The translations under genes were made by a program, and so were the position numbers. This document shows, piece after piece, positions 13,462 to 20,673 of a stretch of 28,426 nucleotides of DNA. The stretch is from Clostridiales bacterium UBA5446 (GTDB lineage Bacteria > Bacillota > Clostridia > Oscillospirales > Oscillospiraceae). Each line of letters starts with the position of its first letter. Position 1 is the first letter of the stretch. The stretch spans positions 1 through 28,426 of the forward strand of contig DIRC01000050.1 in assembly GCA_002427465.1 (NCBI GenBank). The letters run 5' to 3'. The notes under the pieces were generated by a model. That model was not told the DNA's origin, searched no databases, and saw nothing but the letters and a program-made list of their open reading frames with translations.

Positions 13462-14877
13462 ATGCTAAAGACGATTGCAAAACCCTTTGGCTGGCTGATG
13501 CTGTGGCTGTACAACACTACGGGTAACTATGGTGTGGCGGTCATCATGTTCGCGCTCATTGTGAACCTGATTCTTCTTCCCTTCATGTGGAAGAGCAAGA
13601 AAAGCATGATGCGCACAACGCGCCTCCAGCCGAGAATTACCGAGCTCCAGAAAAAGCATGAAGGCAACCAGCAGAAGCTGAACGAGGAAATGTCCAAGCT
13701 TTATCGCGAGGAAAATGTTCACCCCATGTCCGGGTGCCTTTGGTCCCTTATTCCGTTTCCAATTCTTATTGCCCTTTATCAGGCAATCCGCATGCCGATA
13801 ACCGTCATGATGGGCGTGGGCTCGGAGCTTATGGAGGCGGGCGGAGCCATCTATGAAAAACTTGCCGAGCTCGGCTATTCCATAGCCAACTATACAACCG
13901 GGAGTAACACCTCTTACGAGCAGATTTATCAGTCCAAGTTTATCACCGAGCATTTCGCGGATTTTGCGCCGATTTCGGACAAGCTCCAGCCCATCAGGTA
14001 TGATTTTCTCGGACTTGATCTTTCCGTTATGCCCAACTTCAAAATCTGGGATTTTGATTTTTCATCTCCCGCCGTGTGGCTGCCGGCAGTCGGCCTGTTC
14101 CTTATTCCATTTATCTCGGCGTTTATGTCATGGCTGGCCATGTTTATCACCTCAAAGACCAACCCGTCAGCGGTGGGGATGACGGCCCAGCAGCAGGCAA
14201 CAAACAAGAGCATGTCCCTTATGATGCCGCTGATGAGCGTATGGTTCTGCTTCATCATGCCCTCGGCCCTGGGTGTTTACTGGATCATAAACAGTGCGAT
14301 CGGCGTTGTCAGGGATGTGACTCTGACGAAAGTCTTTACCAAGAGGATGGACCGGGAGGACGCCGCTCGCCTTGAATTGCAGCAGGCAAGACAGGCGGAA
14401 CTGGAGAGTAAGCGTCAGGAGACCGAGCGCCTTCGTGCCGCGAACGCCACAAACCAGAACAAGAATACAAGCAAAAAGAAAATGCAGGCCACCCTGAAGC
14501 AAAAGGATGATGAGCGCCGCGCCTCCGCAGAAAAGGCGGAACGCGCCGAGAGACGCGCCCGCTTGGGCATAACCGAGCCGGAGAAGCCCTCGTCCCAGGT
14601 GGGAAACCGCCGTTATGCAAAAGGCAGGGCCTATGTGGAGGATCGGTATTCCAATCCCGAGGATGCGGAGGAGGCAACCCTGGCCGCCGCTGCCGAATCG
14701 GAGTTTGGCGTCTCCATAGACATGGAATCCGAGAAGATTTCCGTCGCGGACGAAAAGACCGCCGAAGCGGATTTCCCGGAAGCCGGGGACGAGTTTTTGG
14801 ATGGGCTGTCGGAGGAGCCGGAGGAGCCGGAGTTTGAGGACGAGGAAGACGAAACCGACGGCAGTGAGCCATTATAG
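13462..14877 (+). CDS. yidC: Membrane protein insertase YidC/OxaA, long-tailed
   Basis: 471 residues. The conserved insertase domain runs from about 12 to 290. A first membrane helix (YGVAVIMFALIVNLILLP) is followed by a cytoplasmic coiled pair (QPRITELQKKHEGNQQKLNEEMSKLYREE), then PMSGCLWSLIPFPILIALYQAI. An extracellular insert of about 85 residues comes next, then helices around LPAVGLFLIPFISAF and SLMMPLMSVWFCFIMPSALGVYWIINSAIGV. Residues from about 300 form a 170-residue highly charged tail: first a Gln/Glu/Arg/Lys coiled region, then an acidic end. YidC helpers with long basic tails bind ribosomes. Position 35, where the groove arginine of E. coli and Bacillus YidC aligns, is Asn. No lipobox cysteine is present at the N-terminus. 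Confidence 0.94.
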   Translation: MLKTIAKPFGWLMLWLYNTTGNYGVAVIMFALIVNLILLPFMWKSKKSMMRTTRLQPRITELQKKHEGNQQKLNEEMSKLYREENVHPMSGCLWSLIPFPILIALYQAIRMPITVMMGVGSELMEAGGAIYEKLAELGYSIANYTTGSNTSYEQIYQSKFITEHFADFAPISDKLQPIRYDFLGLDLSVMPNFKIWDFDFSSPAVWLPAVGLFLIPFISAFMSWLAMFITSKTNPSAVGMTAQQQATNKSMSLMMPLMSVWFCFIMPSALGVYWIINSAIGVVRDVTLTKVFTKRMDREDAARLELQQARQAELESKRQETERLRAANATNQNKNTSKKKMQATLKQKDDERRASAEKAERAERRARLGITEPEKPSSQVGNRRYAKGRAYVEDRYSNPEDAEEATLAAAAESEFGVSIDMESEKISVADEKTAEADFPEAGDEFLDGLSEEPEEPEFEDEEDETDGSEPL

Positions 14878-14888
14878 GAGAATGATTT

Positions 14889-15671
14889 ATGATAAAGAGT
14901 TACGAAAAGACCGGGAAAACCGAAGAAGAAGCGATTATCGCGGCGCTTGCGGAACTTGGGCTAGAGCGTGACGATGTTTCGGTAGAGATACTTGAGCGTG
15001 CCAAAAGCGGATTTCTCGGCATTGGCGCGTCAAGGGCCCTAGTTCGCATACAGTATGAGGTGCCGGACGAGGCCCCGAAGCAGCCCGAGGTCCAGAAGGC
15101 GGTCAAATCCGCTGAAAAAGCCGGGGAAACGGCAGCGGCCGAAAAAGGCGCCGGCGTGTGCGCCTGTACGGGCGATATCCAGGAGAACGCCAGGGCATTT
15201 ATCACCGGGCTGCTTGAGAGAATGGGCGTCAAGGCCGAAATCACAATAGGCGAACGGGAAAACGGCGATATCCTTGTCAACATATCGGGAGACGGGATGG
15301 GCGCCGTAATCGGCCGCCGGGGTGAGACGCTGGACGCCATACAGCATCTGACGAACTACGTGGTTAACCGGGGGAGCGATAAGCGCCGCCACATCAGCGT
15401 GGACGCGGAAAGCTACCGGGCCAAGCGGGAGGACAGTCTTGTCCAATTGGCGGAGAAAATGGCCGCGAAGGTGGTCAAGTATAAGCGCAGCATGGCGCTG
15501 GAGCCGATGAATTCCTATGAGAGGCATGTGATCCATACAGCCCTCCAGGACTACGAGGGCGTTTCCACCAGCTCGACGGGCGCGGAGCCGAATCGCCGCG
15601 TGGTTGTGTCGTATGACAAGCCGAAGCATCAGGCTGCCGATAACCAGCCCGGCAGCCGCGAGTGGCGCTAA
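14889..15671 (+). CDS. khpB: RNA-binding protein KhpB (Jag)
   Basis: 260 residues in the standard three-part layout. A Jag-N domain is at 1-52 (KTGKTEEEAIIAALAELGL ... AKSGFLGIG) and a charged linker runs to about 90. A KH domain follows with its GxxG loop in VIGRRGETLDAIQHL. An R3H domain ends it, with Arg-x3-His in YERHVIHTAL. KhpB with KhpA binds many transcripts and influences cell elongation. The order yidC-jag is conserved across Firmicutes. TAGGAG lies 8 bases ahead of the ATG. The protein ends in a short polar tail (QPGSREWR). Confidence 0.95.
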   Translation: MIKSYEKTGKTEEEAIIAALAELGLERDDVSVEILERAKSGFLGIGASRALVRIQYEVPDEAPKQPEVQKAVKSAEKAGETAAAEKGAGVCACTGDIQENARAFITGLLERMGVKAEITIGERENGDILVNISGDGMGAVIGRRGETLDAIQHLTNYVVNRGSDKRRHISVDAESYRAKREDSLVQLAEKMAAKVVKYKRSMALEPMNSYERHVIHTALQDYEGVSTSSTGAEPNRRVVVSYDKPKHQAADNQPGSREWR

Positions 15672-15705
15672 AACCGGCAACGCCTGGCTGCAAGGGGGAA
15701 AGAGT

Positions 15706-15933
15706 ATGATATTTGAGACAGTTAAAGAAATTCTCGTCCGTCAACTGGAAGTTGCGCCCGAGCGAATTAAGCCGGATACGGACATCTTTGAAGACCTGGG
15801 AGCAGACTCCCTTGATCTGGTTGAATTGGTGACGGCCATAGAGGAAGAGTACAGCATTATTATTAAAGATGAAAATGTGGCGAATATGACCAAGATAGGG
15901 CAGTTCGTCGATTTTCTGGAGAAAACTTTATAA
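15706..15933 (+). CDS. acpP: Acyl carrier protein
   Basis: 75 residues with the phosphopantetheine attachment site at the serine of DLGADSLDLVEL, an acidic helix II (VELVTAIEEEYSI) and a VANMTKIGQFVDFLEK end, all typical of fatty-acid-synthesis ACP. The start is the ATG after GGGGGAAAG. It follows jag by 34 bases and is the last gene before a strong terminator, so it is probably part of the rpmH cluster transcript. acpP more often lies with fab genes or rnc, so its position here is unusual. Confidence 0.95.
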   Translation: MIFETVKEILVRQLEVAPERIKPDTDIFEDLGADSLDLVELVTAIEEEYSIIIKDENVANMTKIGQFVDFLEKTL

Positions 15934-15947
15934 ACCGTCAGGATGAC

Positions 15948-15980
15948 AAAGCGCCCGCCGGTCTTCGGCGGGCGCTTTTT
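15948..15980 (+). terminator. Strong terminator closing the rpmH-acpP cluster
   Basis: AAAGCGCCCGCCG pairs with CGGCGGGCGCTTT around a GTCTT loop, followed by TTTTT. Very stable stem with a proper T-run. Confidence 0.93.
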
Positions 15981-15983
15981 ATG

Positions 15984-16012
15984 TTGACTATGTAATTAGA
16001 TAAATGTAAAAT
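15984..16012 (+). promoter_or_regulatory. Sigma-A promoter of holB, predicting a leaderless transcript
   Basis: TTGACT (15984-15989), 17-base spacer, TAAAAT (16007-16012), then only six bases before the ATG at 16019. The start of transcription should coincide with, or lie next to, that ATG. The same -10 to ATG distance occurs at queH. Confidence 0.72.
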
Positions 16013-16018
16013 GTAAAT

Positions 16019-16813
16019 ATGGGAAAAATGACGGCAAGAGCGGGAGAGAAACTCTCCCATGCATATATCATTGTCTCACCTTCCGAGAGTGAGCGGAACG
16101 ACGCGGCCCAAAAACTGGCGGCGGCGATGCTCTGCGAAAGCGGCGAAAGCCGGCCATGCGGCGTTTGCCGCCATTGTCGTAAGGTAGCAGGCGGGACGCA
16201 CCCGGATGTCATCATCGTTGAGCGTGATACGGATGACAAGGGGCGCAGAAAGCGTGAAATTTATGTGGGCAGGATACGCGCCATCGTTTCCGATGCGCAG
16301 GTCATGCCCAATGAGGGTGCGACAAAGGTCTATCTCATCCGGGACGCGGATTACATGAATGTCCCGGCGCAGAACGCGATGCTCAAGCTACTGGAGGAAC
16401 CGCCGGAAAGCGCCGCGTTTATTCTTTGCGCGGCAAACCCGGAAAACCTTTTGGATACGGTTCGCTCCCGCTGTATTCTGCTGAGGCGCAACGCCGGGGA
16501 AGGCGAAGACGGCGAGGCGGCCGATCTTGCCGGCGAGTATCTGCGTTTGATTGCTTTGGGAAACCGGGCCGATCTGCTGCGCTGGTGCGCGGAGAAGGAG
16601 GCCATGGATTCTGCAACGGCAGAGGCCTTCATGGGCGCGGCCAGAAAATCCCTTGCGGATATTCTGAGCGGCAGAAGCGGGATACCGATTTCAAAGCGCC
16701 GGTGTCTCGAGCTGGATGGGCTTTTTTCCAAATGTGAGCGCTATCTCAAGTTAAACACCGGCGTCCGGCATGTTTTCGGCTTGCTGTCGGCGGACGGAAT
16801 TGGAGGAAAATAA
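16019..16813 (+). CDS. holB: DNA polymerase III subunit delta'
   Basis: 264 residues, a little shorter than many homologues. A zinc ribbon is visible with Cys39, 47, 50 and 53 (in ESRPCGVCRHCRKV). The delta'/tau core motifs follow: KVYLIRDADYMNVPAQNAMLKLLEEPPE and the SRC motif in DTVRSRCILL. The Walker A region is degenerate (YIIVSPSESER), as expected for delta', which does not hydrolyse ATP. The subunit is part of the clamp loader. No Shine-Dalgarno precedes the ATG; an internal ATG at 16028 is possible but would also be within a few bases of the predicted transcript start. It is followed after 1 base by ricT, the same order as in Bacillus (holB-yaaT). Confidence 0.93.
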   Translation: MGKMTARAGEKLSHAYIIVSPSESERNDAAQKLAAAMLCESGESRPCGVCRHCRKVAGGTHPDVIIVERDTDDKGRRKREIYVGRIRAIVSDAQVMPNEGATKVYLIRDADYMNVPAQNAMLKLLEEPPESAAFILCAANPENLLDTVRSRCILLRRNAGEGEDGEAADLAGEYLRLIALGNRADLLRWCAEKEAMDSATAEAFMGAARKSLADILSGRSGIPISKRRCLELDGLFSKCERYLKLNTGVRHVFGLLSADGIGGK

Positions 16814-16814
16814 T

Positions 16815-17990
16815 TTGACTGAAGTCGTCAGTGTAAAATTTAAAAATAGGGGAAAGACCTATTTTTTCGATCCGGGGCAGCTGGCTGTTCCGGACGGCGT
16901 GGACGTTATCGTCGAAACCGCAAAGGGACTGGAGATCGCATACTGCACCTGCGGCAATCATGAGGTTGAGGACGAATGCGTGGTGCAGCCGCTGCGGCAG
17001 GTAGTGCGTATTGCCAGCGAAAGCGATCTGCGGGTGTCGGAAATCAATAAGGTCCGTGAGAAGGAAGCCTTTGTGATCTGCCAGCGCAAAATTGAAGAGC
17101 ACGGCCTGGATATGAAGCTGGTAGATGTGGAATGCAACTTTGAAGGCAATAAGACCATGTTTTTCTTTACATCGGACGGTCGGGTGGACTTCCGGGATCT
17201 GGTGAAGGATCTGGCCTCGGTATTCCGCAATCGGATCGAGCTCAGGCAGATCGGCGTCAGGGATGAGGCCAAAATGCTGGGGGGTATCGGTATCTGCGGC
17301 AGGCCGCTTTGCTGTAGTCAGTTTCTGGACGATTTTCAGCCGGTCTCCACGAAAATGGCGAAGCTGCAGTCCATGTCTCTCAACCCAACCAAGATCTCGG
17401 GCAACTGCGGCAGGCTGATGTGCTGCCTGAGATATGAGGACGAGGCCTATAAAGAGCTGGTGAAGACCGTACCGAAGTCCGGCGCTTATGTGGAAACTCC
17501 GGACGGCTATGGAACGGTGACACAGGTGTATCTTCTTCGCCAGACCGTCAAGGTGAGGCTGGACGGGGAAGGGGACGAGGTGTTCAAATCCTATCATGCC
17601 GAAGACATTGCCGTTGTTCCGAACGGCAGGCCGAAGCCCGGTGAACAGCCGCCTCGCGTCCTGCAATACCGGGAGAAGAAGCCCGAGCCCGAGAGAGCCG
17701 AGGATGAGGAAAGCGGCTTCTGGGACGCCCCTGTGATGATTGCGGCCGAGCCCAGGGAAAAGGCAAAACCGGCGGCGGAAGTACCGGTCAGGCGGAAGGA
17801 CAAACACAGGCGGGGCAAAGGAAATCCCAGGCCGAAGCCGGACAGGCAGGACAAGCCGGAGGAAGGAGCGGCCGCCAGGCCCGCGCAGAAATCTCCGAAG
17901 GCCCCGGAGCAGCAGGGGAGCAAAACCGGCGCCAAAAGCAGCCGCCGCAGAAGAAGCAAACCGCGCCCCCCGGCCGGGCCGGCGGAATAA
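16815..17990 (+). CDS. ricT: PSP1-domain protein RicT (YaaT)
   Basis: 391 residues from a TTG placed 8 bases after GGAGG and one base after the holB stop. The PSP1 domain covers about 40-130 (EIAYCTCGNHEVEDECVVQPL onward). A cysteine-rich core follows with C161, C166, C167 in GICGRPLCC and C198, C203, C204 in GNCGRLMCC. In Bacillus RicT forms the RicA-RicF-RicT complex, binds 4Fe-4S clusters, controls RNase Y mRNA processing and affects sporulation. After about residue 290 there is a 100-residue Lys/Arg/Pro/Glu tail, likely disordered and nucleic-acid-binding; this is longer than the Bacillus protein. ricA and ricF are not in the window. Confidence 0.92.
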   Translation: MTEVVSVKFKNRGKTYFFDPGQLAVPDGVDVIVETAKGLEIAYCTCGNHEVEDECVVQPLRQVVRIASESDLRVSEINKVREKEAFVICQRKIEEHGLDMKLVDVECNFEGNKTMFFFTSDGRVDFRDLVKDLASVFRNRIELRQIGVRDEAKMLGGIGICGRPLCCSQFLDDFQPVSTKMAKLQSMSLNPTKISGNCGRLMCCLRYEDEAYKELVKTVPKSGAYVETPDGYGTVTQVYLLRQTVKVRLDGEGDEVFKSYHAEDIAVVPNGRPKPGEQPPRVLQYREKKPEPERAEDEESGFWDAPVMIAAEPREKAKPAAEVPVRRKDKHRRGKGNPRPKPDRQDKPEEGAAARPAQKSPKAPEQQGSKTGAKSSRRRRSKPRPPAGPAE

Positions 17991-17993
17991 AAT

Positions 17994-18029
17994 ACAGAAG
18001 CCGCGTAAAACTGTTTACGCGGCTTCTGT
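17994..18029. terminator. Bidirectional terminator between ricT and the SDR gene
   Basis: A 16-bp perfect stem (arms beginning ACAGAAGCCGCG and ending CGCGGCTTCTGT) has a 4-base ACTG loop. On the minus strand it is followed by TATTTTATT, a good T-run for the leftward gene; on the plus strand the tail is poor (GTGCCTTTG). Confidence 0.8.
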
Positions 18030-18074
18030 GCCTTTGCAGCGGATACCCCGCCGGGCCCGGGCGTGAAGGCTGAC

Positions 18075-18779
18075 TTAGATCACCAGAGCTCCGTCGATTC
18101 CAATTGTCTGGCCGGTGATGAAACTTGCATCTTCGGAGGAGAGAAAGGCGATTGCCCGGGCAATATCCCCGGCGCTGCCCAAGCGGCAGAGGGCCGTTGC
18201 CTCAACCAGGGCAGCCTTGTCGTCATCGGTCAGGGCACCCAGCATTTTGGTATCTATGGCGCCGGGGGCAACGCAGTTCACTCTGATTCCGGATGGGCCA
18301 AGCTCCTTCGCCAGCGCCCGGGTAAGGGCGATCACAGCGCCCTTTGAAGCGGAATATGCCGCCTCGCAGGAGCCGCCGGAAACGCCCAGTATTGAGGCCG
18401 TATTGATGATGCAGCCGGATTTCCGGCTGACCATGTAGGGAATCGCCTCCCGGCAGCAGTGAAATACGCCGTCCAGATTGACCGCTAGAAGGCGACGCCA
18501 CTGGCCGTCGGTCATATCGGAGAGAAGGCCGGCCCAGGCCACGCCCGCATTGTTCACAAGAAGGTCGAAAGGGCCGCAGGCGGCGAACATGGCCCGCACC
18601 TGCTCCGGGCAGGACACGTCGGCCCGGAAGGCCGGGCAGCCCAGCTCCCGGGCCAGAGCCAGGGCCTCCGCCTCCGAATTCAGATAATTTATCGTGACGT
18701 GCCAGCCCCTGCGTGTTAGTTCCCGCGCCGTTTCGGCGCCGATGCCCCGGGACGAGCCGGTGACAAGAGCTTTTTTCAA
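18075..18779 (-). CDS. Short-chain dehydrogenase/reductase, 3-oxoacyl-ACP reductase-like
   Basis: 234 residues, a classical SDR. The NAD(P)-binding TGSSRGIG is at 7-14 and NNAG at 76-79. The catalytic tetrad is Asn101, Ser129, Tyr142 and Lys146 (AAYSASKGAV). The C-terminal PGAIDTKM and the closing GQTIGIDGALVI are of the FabG type. An Asn-Tyr-Leu after the second strand (INYLNSE) with basic residues nearby suggests NADPH preference. FabG-like proteins reduce 3-oxoacyl-ACP, but many homologues act on other carbonyls, and no fab gene is adjacent apart from distant acpP. It starts with TTG, preceded by GAAGGTGAT. It stands alone. Confidence 0.88.
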   Translation of the reverse strand: MKKALVTGSSRGIGAETARELTRRGWHVTINYLNSEAEALALARELGCPAFRADVSCPEQVRAMFAACGPFDLLVNNAGVAWAGLLSDMTDGQWRRLLAVNLDGVFHCCREAIPYMVSRKSGCIINTASILGVSGGSCEAAYSASKGAVIALTRALAKELGPSGIRVNCVAPGAIDTKMLGALTDDDKAALVEATALCRLGSAGDIARAIAFLSSEDASFITGQTIGIDGALVI

Positions 18780-18819
18780 GAGATCACCTTCGATTCTTTC
18801 ATTTCCGGAGAAGCAACAT

Positions 18820-18848
18820 TTGTAAAGCGGTTTCGTCTGTGCTAATAT
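18820..18848 (+). promoter_or_regulatory. Promoter of the small anchored surface protein gene
   Basis: TTGTAA (18820-18825), 17-base spacer, TAATAT (18843-18848) with an upstream TGC that makes it an extended -10. It shows that the ATG at 18849, touching the -10 box, cannot be the start. Confidence 0.6.
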
Positions 18849-18881
18849 ATGTGGAGAGATCTATTTGAGGCGGAGTTTGAT

Positions 18882-19442
18882 ATGAGAAGCGGGAAACACA
18901 GCAATGATTTGCAGAAAATGAAAACGTACGGGTTTGTGACGGGGGCGGTATTGCTGCTGGCTGTTCTTACCGTGGTTCTCTGCGTGATGGCCGGCGCGTT
19001 TGATTTCTCGCGGGACGGCGGCGCTGACGCGCAGGTAACGGCGCCGCAGCCGGAAAATACCGGGGCGATAGTAACGCCGCCGCAGGAGAGCACTCCTGCC
19101 GAATCACCCGATCCGACGCCTACGAAAGAGCCGGAAAAACTCACCTGGCATATCAGCGCCATTGCAGGCAAGGGGGGCAGCCTGGAGCCATCCGGAATGG
19201 TGTCGGTAGAGGATGGCAAAAGCGTAACGTTTGTCATCAGTCCTGAGGATGGATATGTCCTCAGTCAGATCAAGGTCGACGGGGAAAATGTTCAGGCTGG
19301 GGATACGTATACCTTTGAGAACGTTTCAGAGGATCATACGATTTACGCGGTCTTTCGCCTGGCGCCCCGGGATGAAGCGCCGGAGACGACGGATACGCCC
19401 GCGGGAACAGGCATCCCGTCATCGCCAACGGATATCGGATAA
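18882..19442 (+). CDS. Membrane-anchored extracellular protein with one InlB-type repeat domain
   Basis: 186 residues from the ATG at 18882, which has GGCGGAG 6 bases upstream; an ATG at 18849 overlaps the -10 box. A basic N-terminus is followed by one membrane helix (about 20-42, TGAVLLLAVLTVVLCVMAG). A Pro/Thr/Glu-rich spacer comes next (TPPQESTPAESPDPTPTKEPE). Residues from about 87 form one bacterial-repeat domain: ISAIAGKGGSLEPSG, VTFVISPEDGYVLSQIKVDGE, then a YTFENVSEDHTIYAVF end. Such domains are short beta modules found in many copies in listerial internalin B and clostridial surface proteins. A Thr/Pro tail follows, with no sorting signal. Function unknown. Confidence 0.75.
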   Translation: MRSGKHSNDLQKMKTYGFVTGAVLLLAVLTVVLCVMAGAFDFSRDGGADAQVTAPQPENTGAIVTPPQESTPAESPDPTPTKEPEKLTWHISAIAGKGGSLEPSGMVSVEDGKSVTFVISPEDGYVLSQIKVDGENVQAGDTYTFENVSEDHTIYAVFRLAPRDEAPETTDTPAGTGIPSSPTDIG

Positions 19443-19453
19443 GCCCGGCGGGG

Positions 19454-19497
19454 AATCTGAGGGCACGGCCATGGGGCCGTGCCCTCAGATTTTTTTG
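19454..19497 (+). terminator. Strong terminator after the small surface protein gene
   Basis: A 17-bp stem (arms around TCTGAGGGCACGGCC and its complement) with an ATGG loop is followed by a run of seven T at 19490-19496. It abuts the stop codon of the convergent phosphodiesterase gene (19499). Confidence 0.93.
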
Positions 19498-19498
19498 G

Positions 19499-19975
19499 CT
19501 ATACGGAATCAATCGGGATGATTCTGCATGCGATCTCACCGGCGTTGCTGATCTCCGCCACCGCAAAGGTGGGAGTGGCGCCGGTTCCGGCCGTTCCGGG
19601 ATTCAGAAGGCTCATGCCCGCCATCTGCTCAAATCTTGCCGTATGGGTGTGGCCGTAAAGCACCAGGGAAGCGCCGGAAAAATGGGCGGTGTTCAGAAGG
19701 GAATCGGTGCTCTGCCTGACAGAGTAACGGTGACCGTGGGTGGCAAATACGGTTACGGGCCCCGCCAGAAAGGTCATTGCGTCAGGCAGAGCCGCGAATA
19801 AATCACAGTTTCCTGACACGGAGTAGAGGGGCAGCTCCGGAAATTCTCCTTCAAGAACTGCCGTGTCGCGCACATAGTCGCCCAGATGGACCAGGATATC
19901 CGGACAAATGCGGCGGACGGCGCGCACCATACCGGCGGTATTGCCATGGGTATCGGAAAAAATGGCGAGCTTCAT
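19499..19975 (-). CDS. YfcE/MJ0936-type metallophosphoesterase
   Basis: 158 residues, the normal length. The dinuclear metal motifs are complete: DTHGN near the N-terminus (MKLAIFSDTHGN), LGDYVRD, SGNCD, THGH and YGHTH, ending LNPGT. These proteins hydrolyse phosphodiesters or phosphomonoesters with manganese or other divalent metals; the natural substrate of this group is usually unknown. The start is the ATG at 19975, 8 bases after AAAGGAAC. The frame stays open 573 bases further upstream, but that extension is antisense to two real small genes and is not part of the protein. No rph or nucleoside-triphosphatase partner gene, common beside this family, is seen. Confidence 0.92.
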   Translation of the reverse strand: MKLAIFSDTHGNTAGMVRAVRRICPDILVHLGDYVRDTAVLEGEFPELPLYSVSGNCDLFAALPDAMTFLAGPVTVFATHGHRYSVRQSTDSLLNTAHFSGASLVLYGHTHTARFEQMAGMSLLNPGTAGTGATPTFAVAEISNAGEIACRIIPIDSV

Positions 19976-20020
19976 AGGCTTTGGTTCCTTTACATCAGAA
20001 AAATGAAAAATAAACTCATC

Positions 20021-20049
20021 TTCACCCTCCGGGGAACGCCGAATATAAT
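20021..20049 (+). promoter_or_regulatory. Sigma-A-like promoter of the small-protein cassette
   Basis: TTCACC (20021-20026), 17-base spacer, TATAAT (20044-20049). The ATG of the first cassette gene lies 23 bases after the -10 box, with GGGGAGGG between. Confidence 0.55.
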
Positions 20050-20072
20050 GTGTTGTAGGGGAGGGATAGATT

Positions 20073-20306
20073 ATGGATATCGAAAGAATCGGAAAGGAAC
20101 TTGCCAAGAGCGGCAAGTTGGATCGGATAAAGGATATGGCAGGCTCTGAGGATGCCAAACGCGTGTCTGCTAAGCTGGATGCGAGAGAAGTGGAAAAAGC
20201 GGCAAGATCAGGCGATACAGAGGCATTAAAAGCGCTGTTAAATAAGGTGCTTGGGACAGACGAGGGAAAAAGGCTGGCCCAAAAAATCAACGAAGCTATG
20301 AAATAG
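20073..20306 (+). CDS. Small helical protein of unknown function (cassette gene 1)
   Basis: 77 residues, rich in Lys, Glu and Ala, predicted entirely helical, with no membrane segment and no cysteine. It starts MDIERIGKELAKSGKLDRIK and continues with a DAREVEKAARSGDTEALKALL stretch, suggesting two or three amphipathic helices. GGGGAGGG lies 8 bases before the ATG, and a reasonable promoter is upstream. The next gene begins 18 bases after its stop, so the two are probably co-transcribed. I do not recognise a family. Coding is supported by the strong ribosome site, the charged but ordered composition, and the tight neighbour spacing. A DNA- or protein-binding role can only be guessed. Confidence 0.75.
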   Translation: MDIERIGKELAKSGKLDRIKDMAGSEDAKRVSAKLDAREVEKAARSGDTEALKALLNKVLGTDEGKRLAQKINEAMK

Positions 20307-20324
20307 AAAGGAGGGCGGCCCGCC

Positions 20325-20663
20325 TTGGACGACTTTGGCGACAAGCTGAACGCTATTTTGGAAAATCCCGGCCAGCTCGAAAAGATCACACAGATGGCCA
20401 AATCGATTATGGGCGGGGAGACAAAGCACGATGGGTACCAGGAGCCGAAATCGGATCCGGGGTTTATCGATCCGTCGATGCTGAAAAAGCTTTCCGGATT
20501 TATGGGCGGCGGGGCGCGGGACGACAAACGCGCGCTCCTGGAGGCCATGAAGCCTTATCTTTCCGAAAAGCGGCGGAAAAAGATTGAAAAGGCTCTGAGA
20601 ATGGCAAAACTGGCCAGCTTTGCCGGGCTGGCCCTGTCCGAATTCGGGCAGGACGATGATTGA
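20325..20663 (+). CDS. Small helical protein of unknown function (cassette gene 2)
   Basis: 112 residues. The start is TTG at 20325, after AAAGGAGGG. The N-terminal part (DDFGDKLNAILENPGQLEKI) is an amphipathic helix. A Gly/Pro-rich linker follows, then a basic helical part (DKRALLEAMKPYLSEKRRKKIEKALRMAKLA) and an acidic end. No membrane helix is clear. Similar pairings of an 'NPxxLxxI' helix with an 'ALLEAhKPYLSEKRRKKI' helix look familiar to me from other Clostridia as uncharacterised small proteins, but I cannot name a family. It follows the 77-residue gene by 18 bases and precedes the sigma-G-like promoter of gene 3. Confidence 0.75.
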   Translation: MDDFGDKLNAILENPGQLEKITQMAKSIMGGETKHDGYQEPKSDPGFIDPSMLKKLSGFMGGGARDDKRALLEAMKPYLSEKRRKKIEKALRMAKLASFAGLALSEFGQDDD

Positions 20664-20673
20664 CCATATGTTC

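Noticed and set aside
19976..20548. Long N-terminal extension of the phosphodiesterase frame
   Set aside because: It is antisense to two small genes with good ribosome sites, has low-complexity Ser/Ala/Phe composition, and the true start (MKLAIFSDTHGN) has its own ribosome site.
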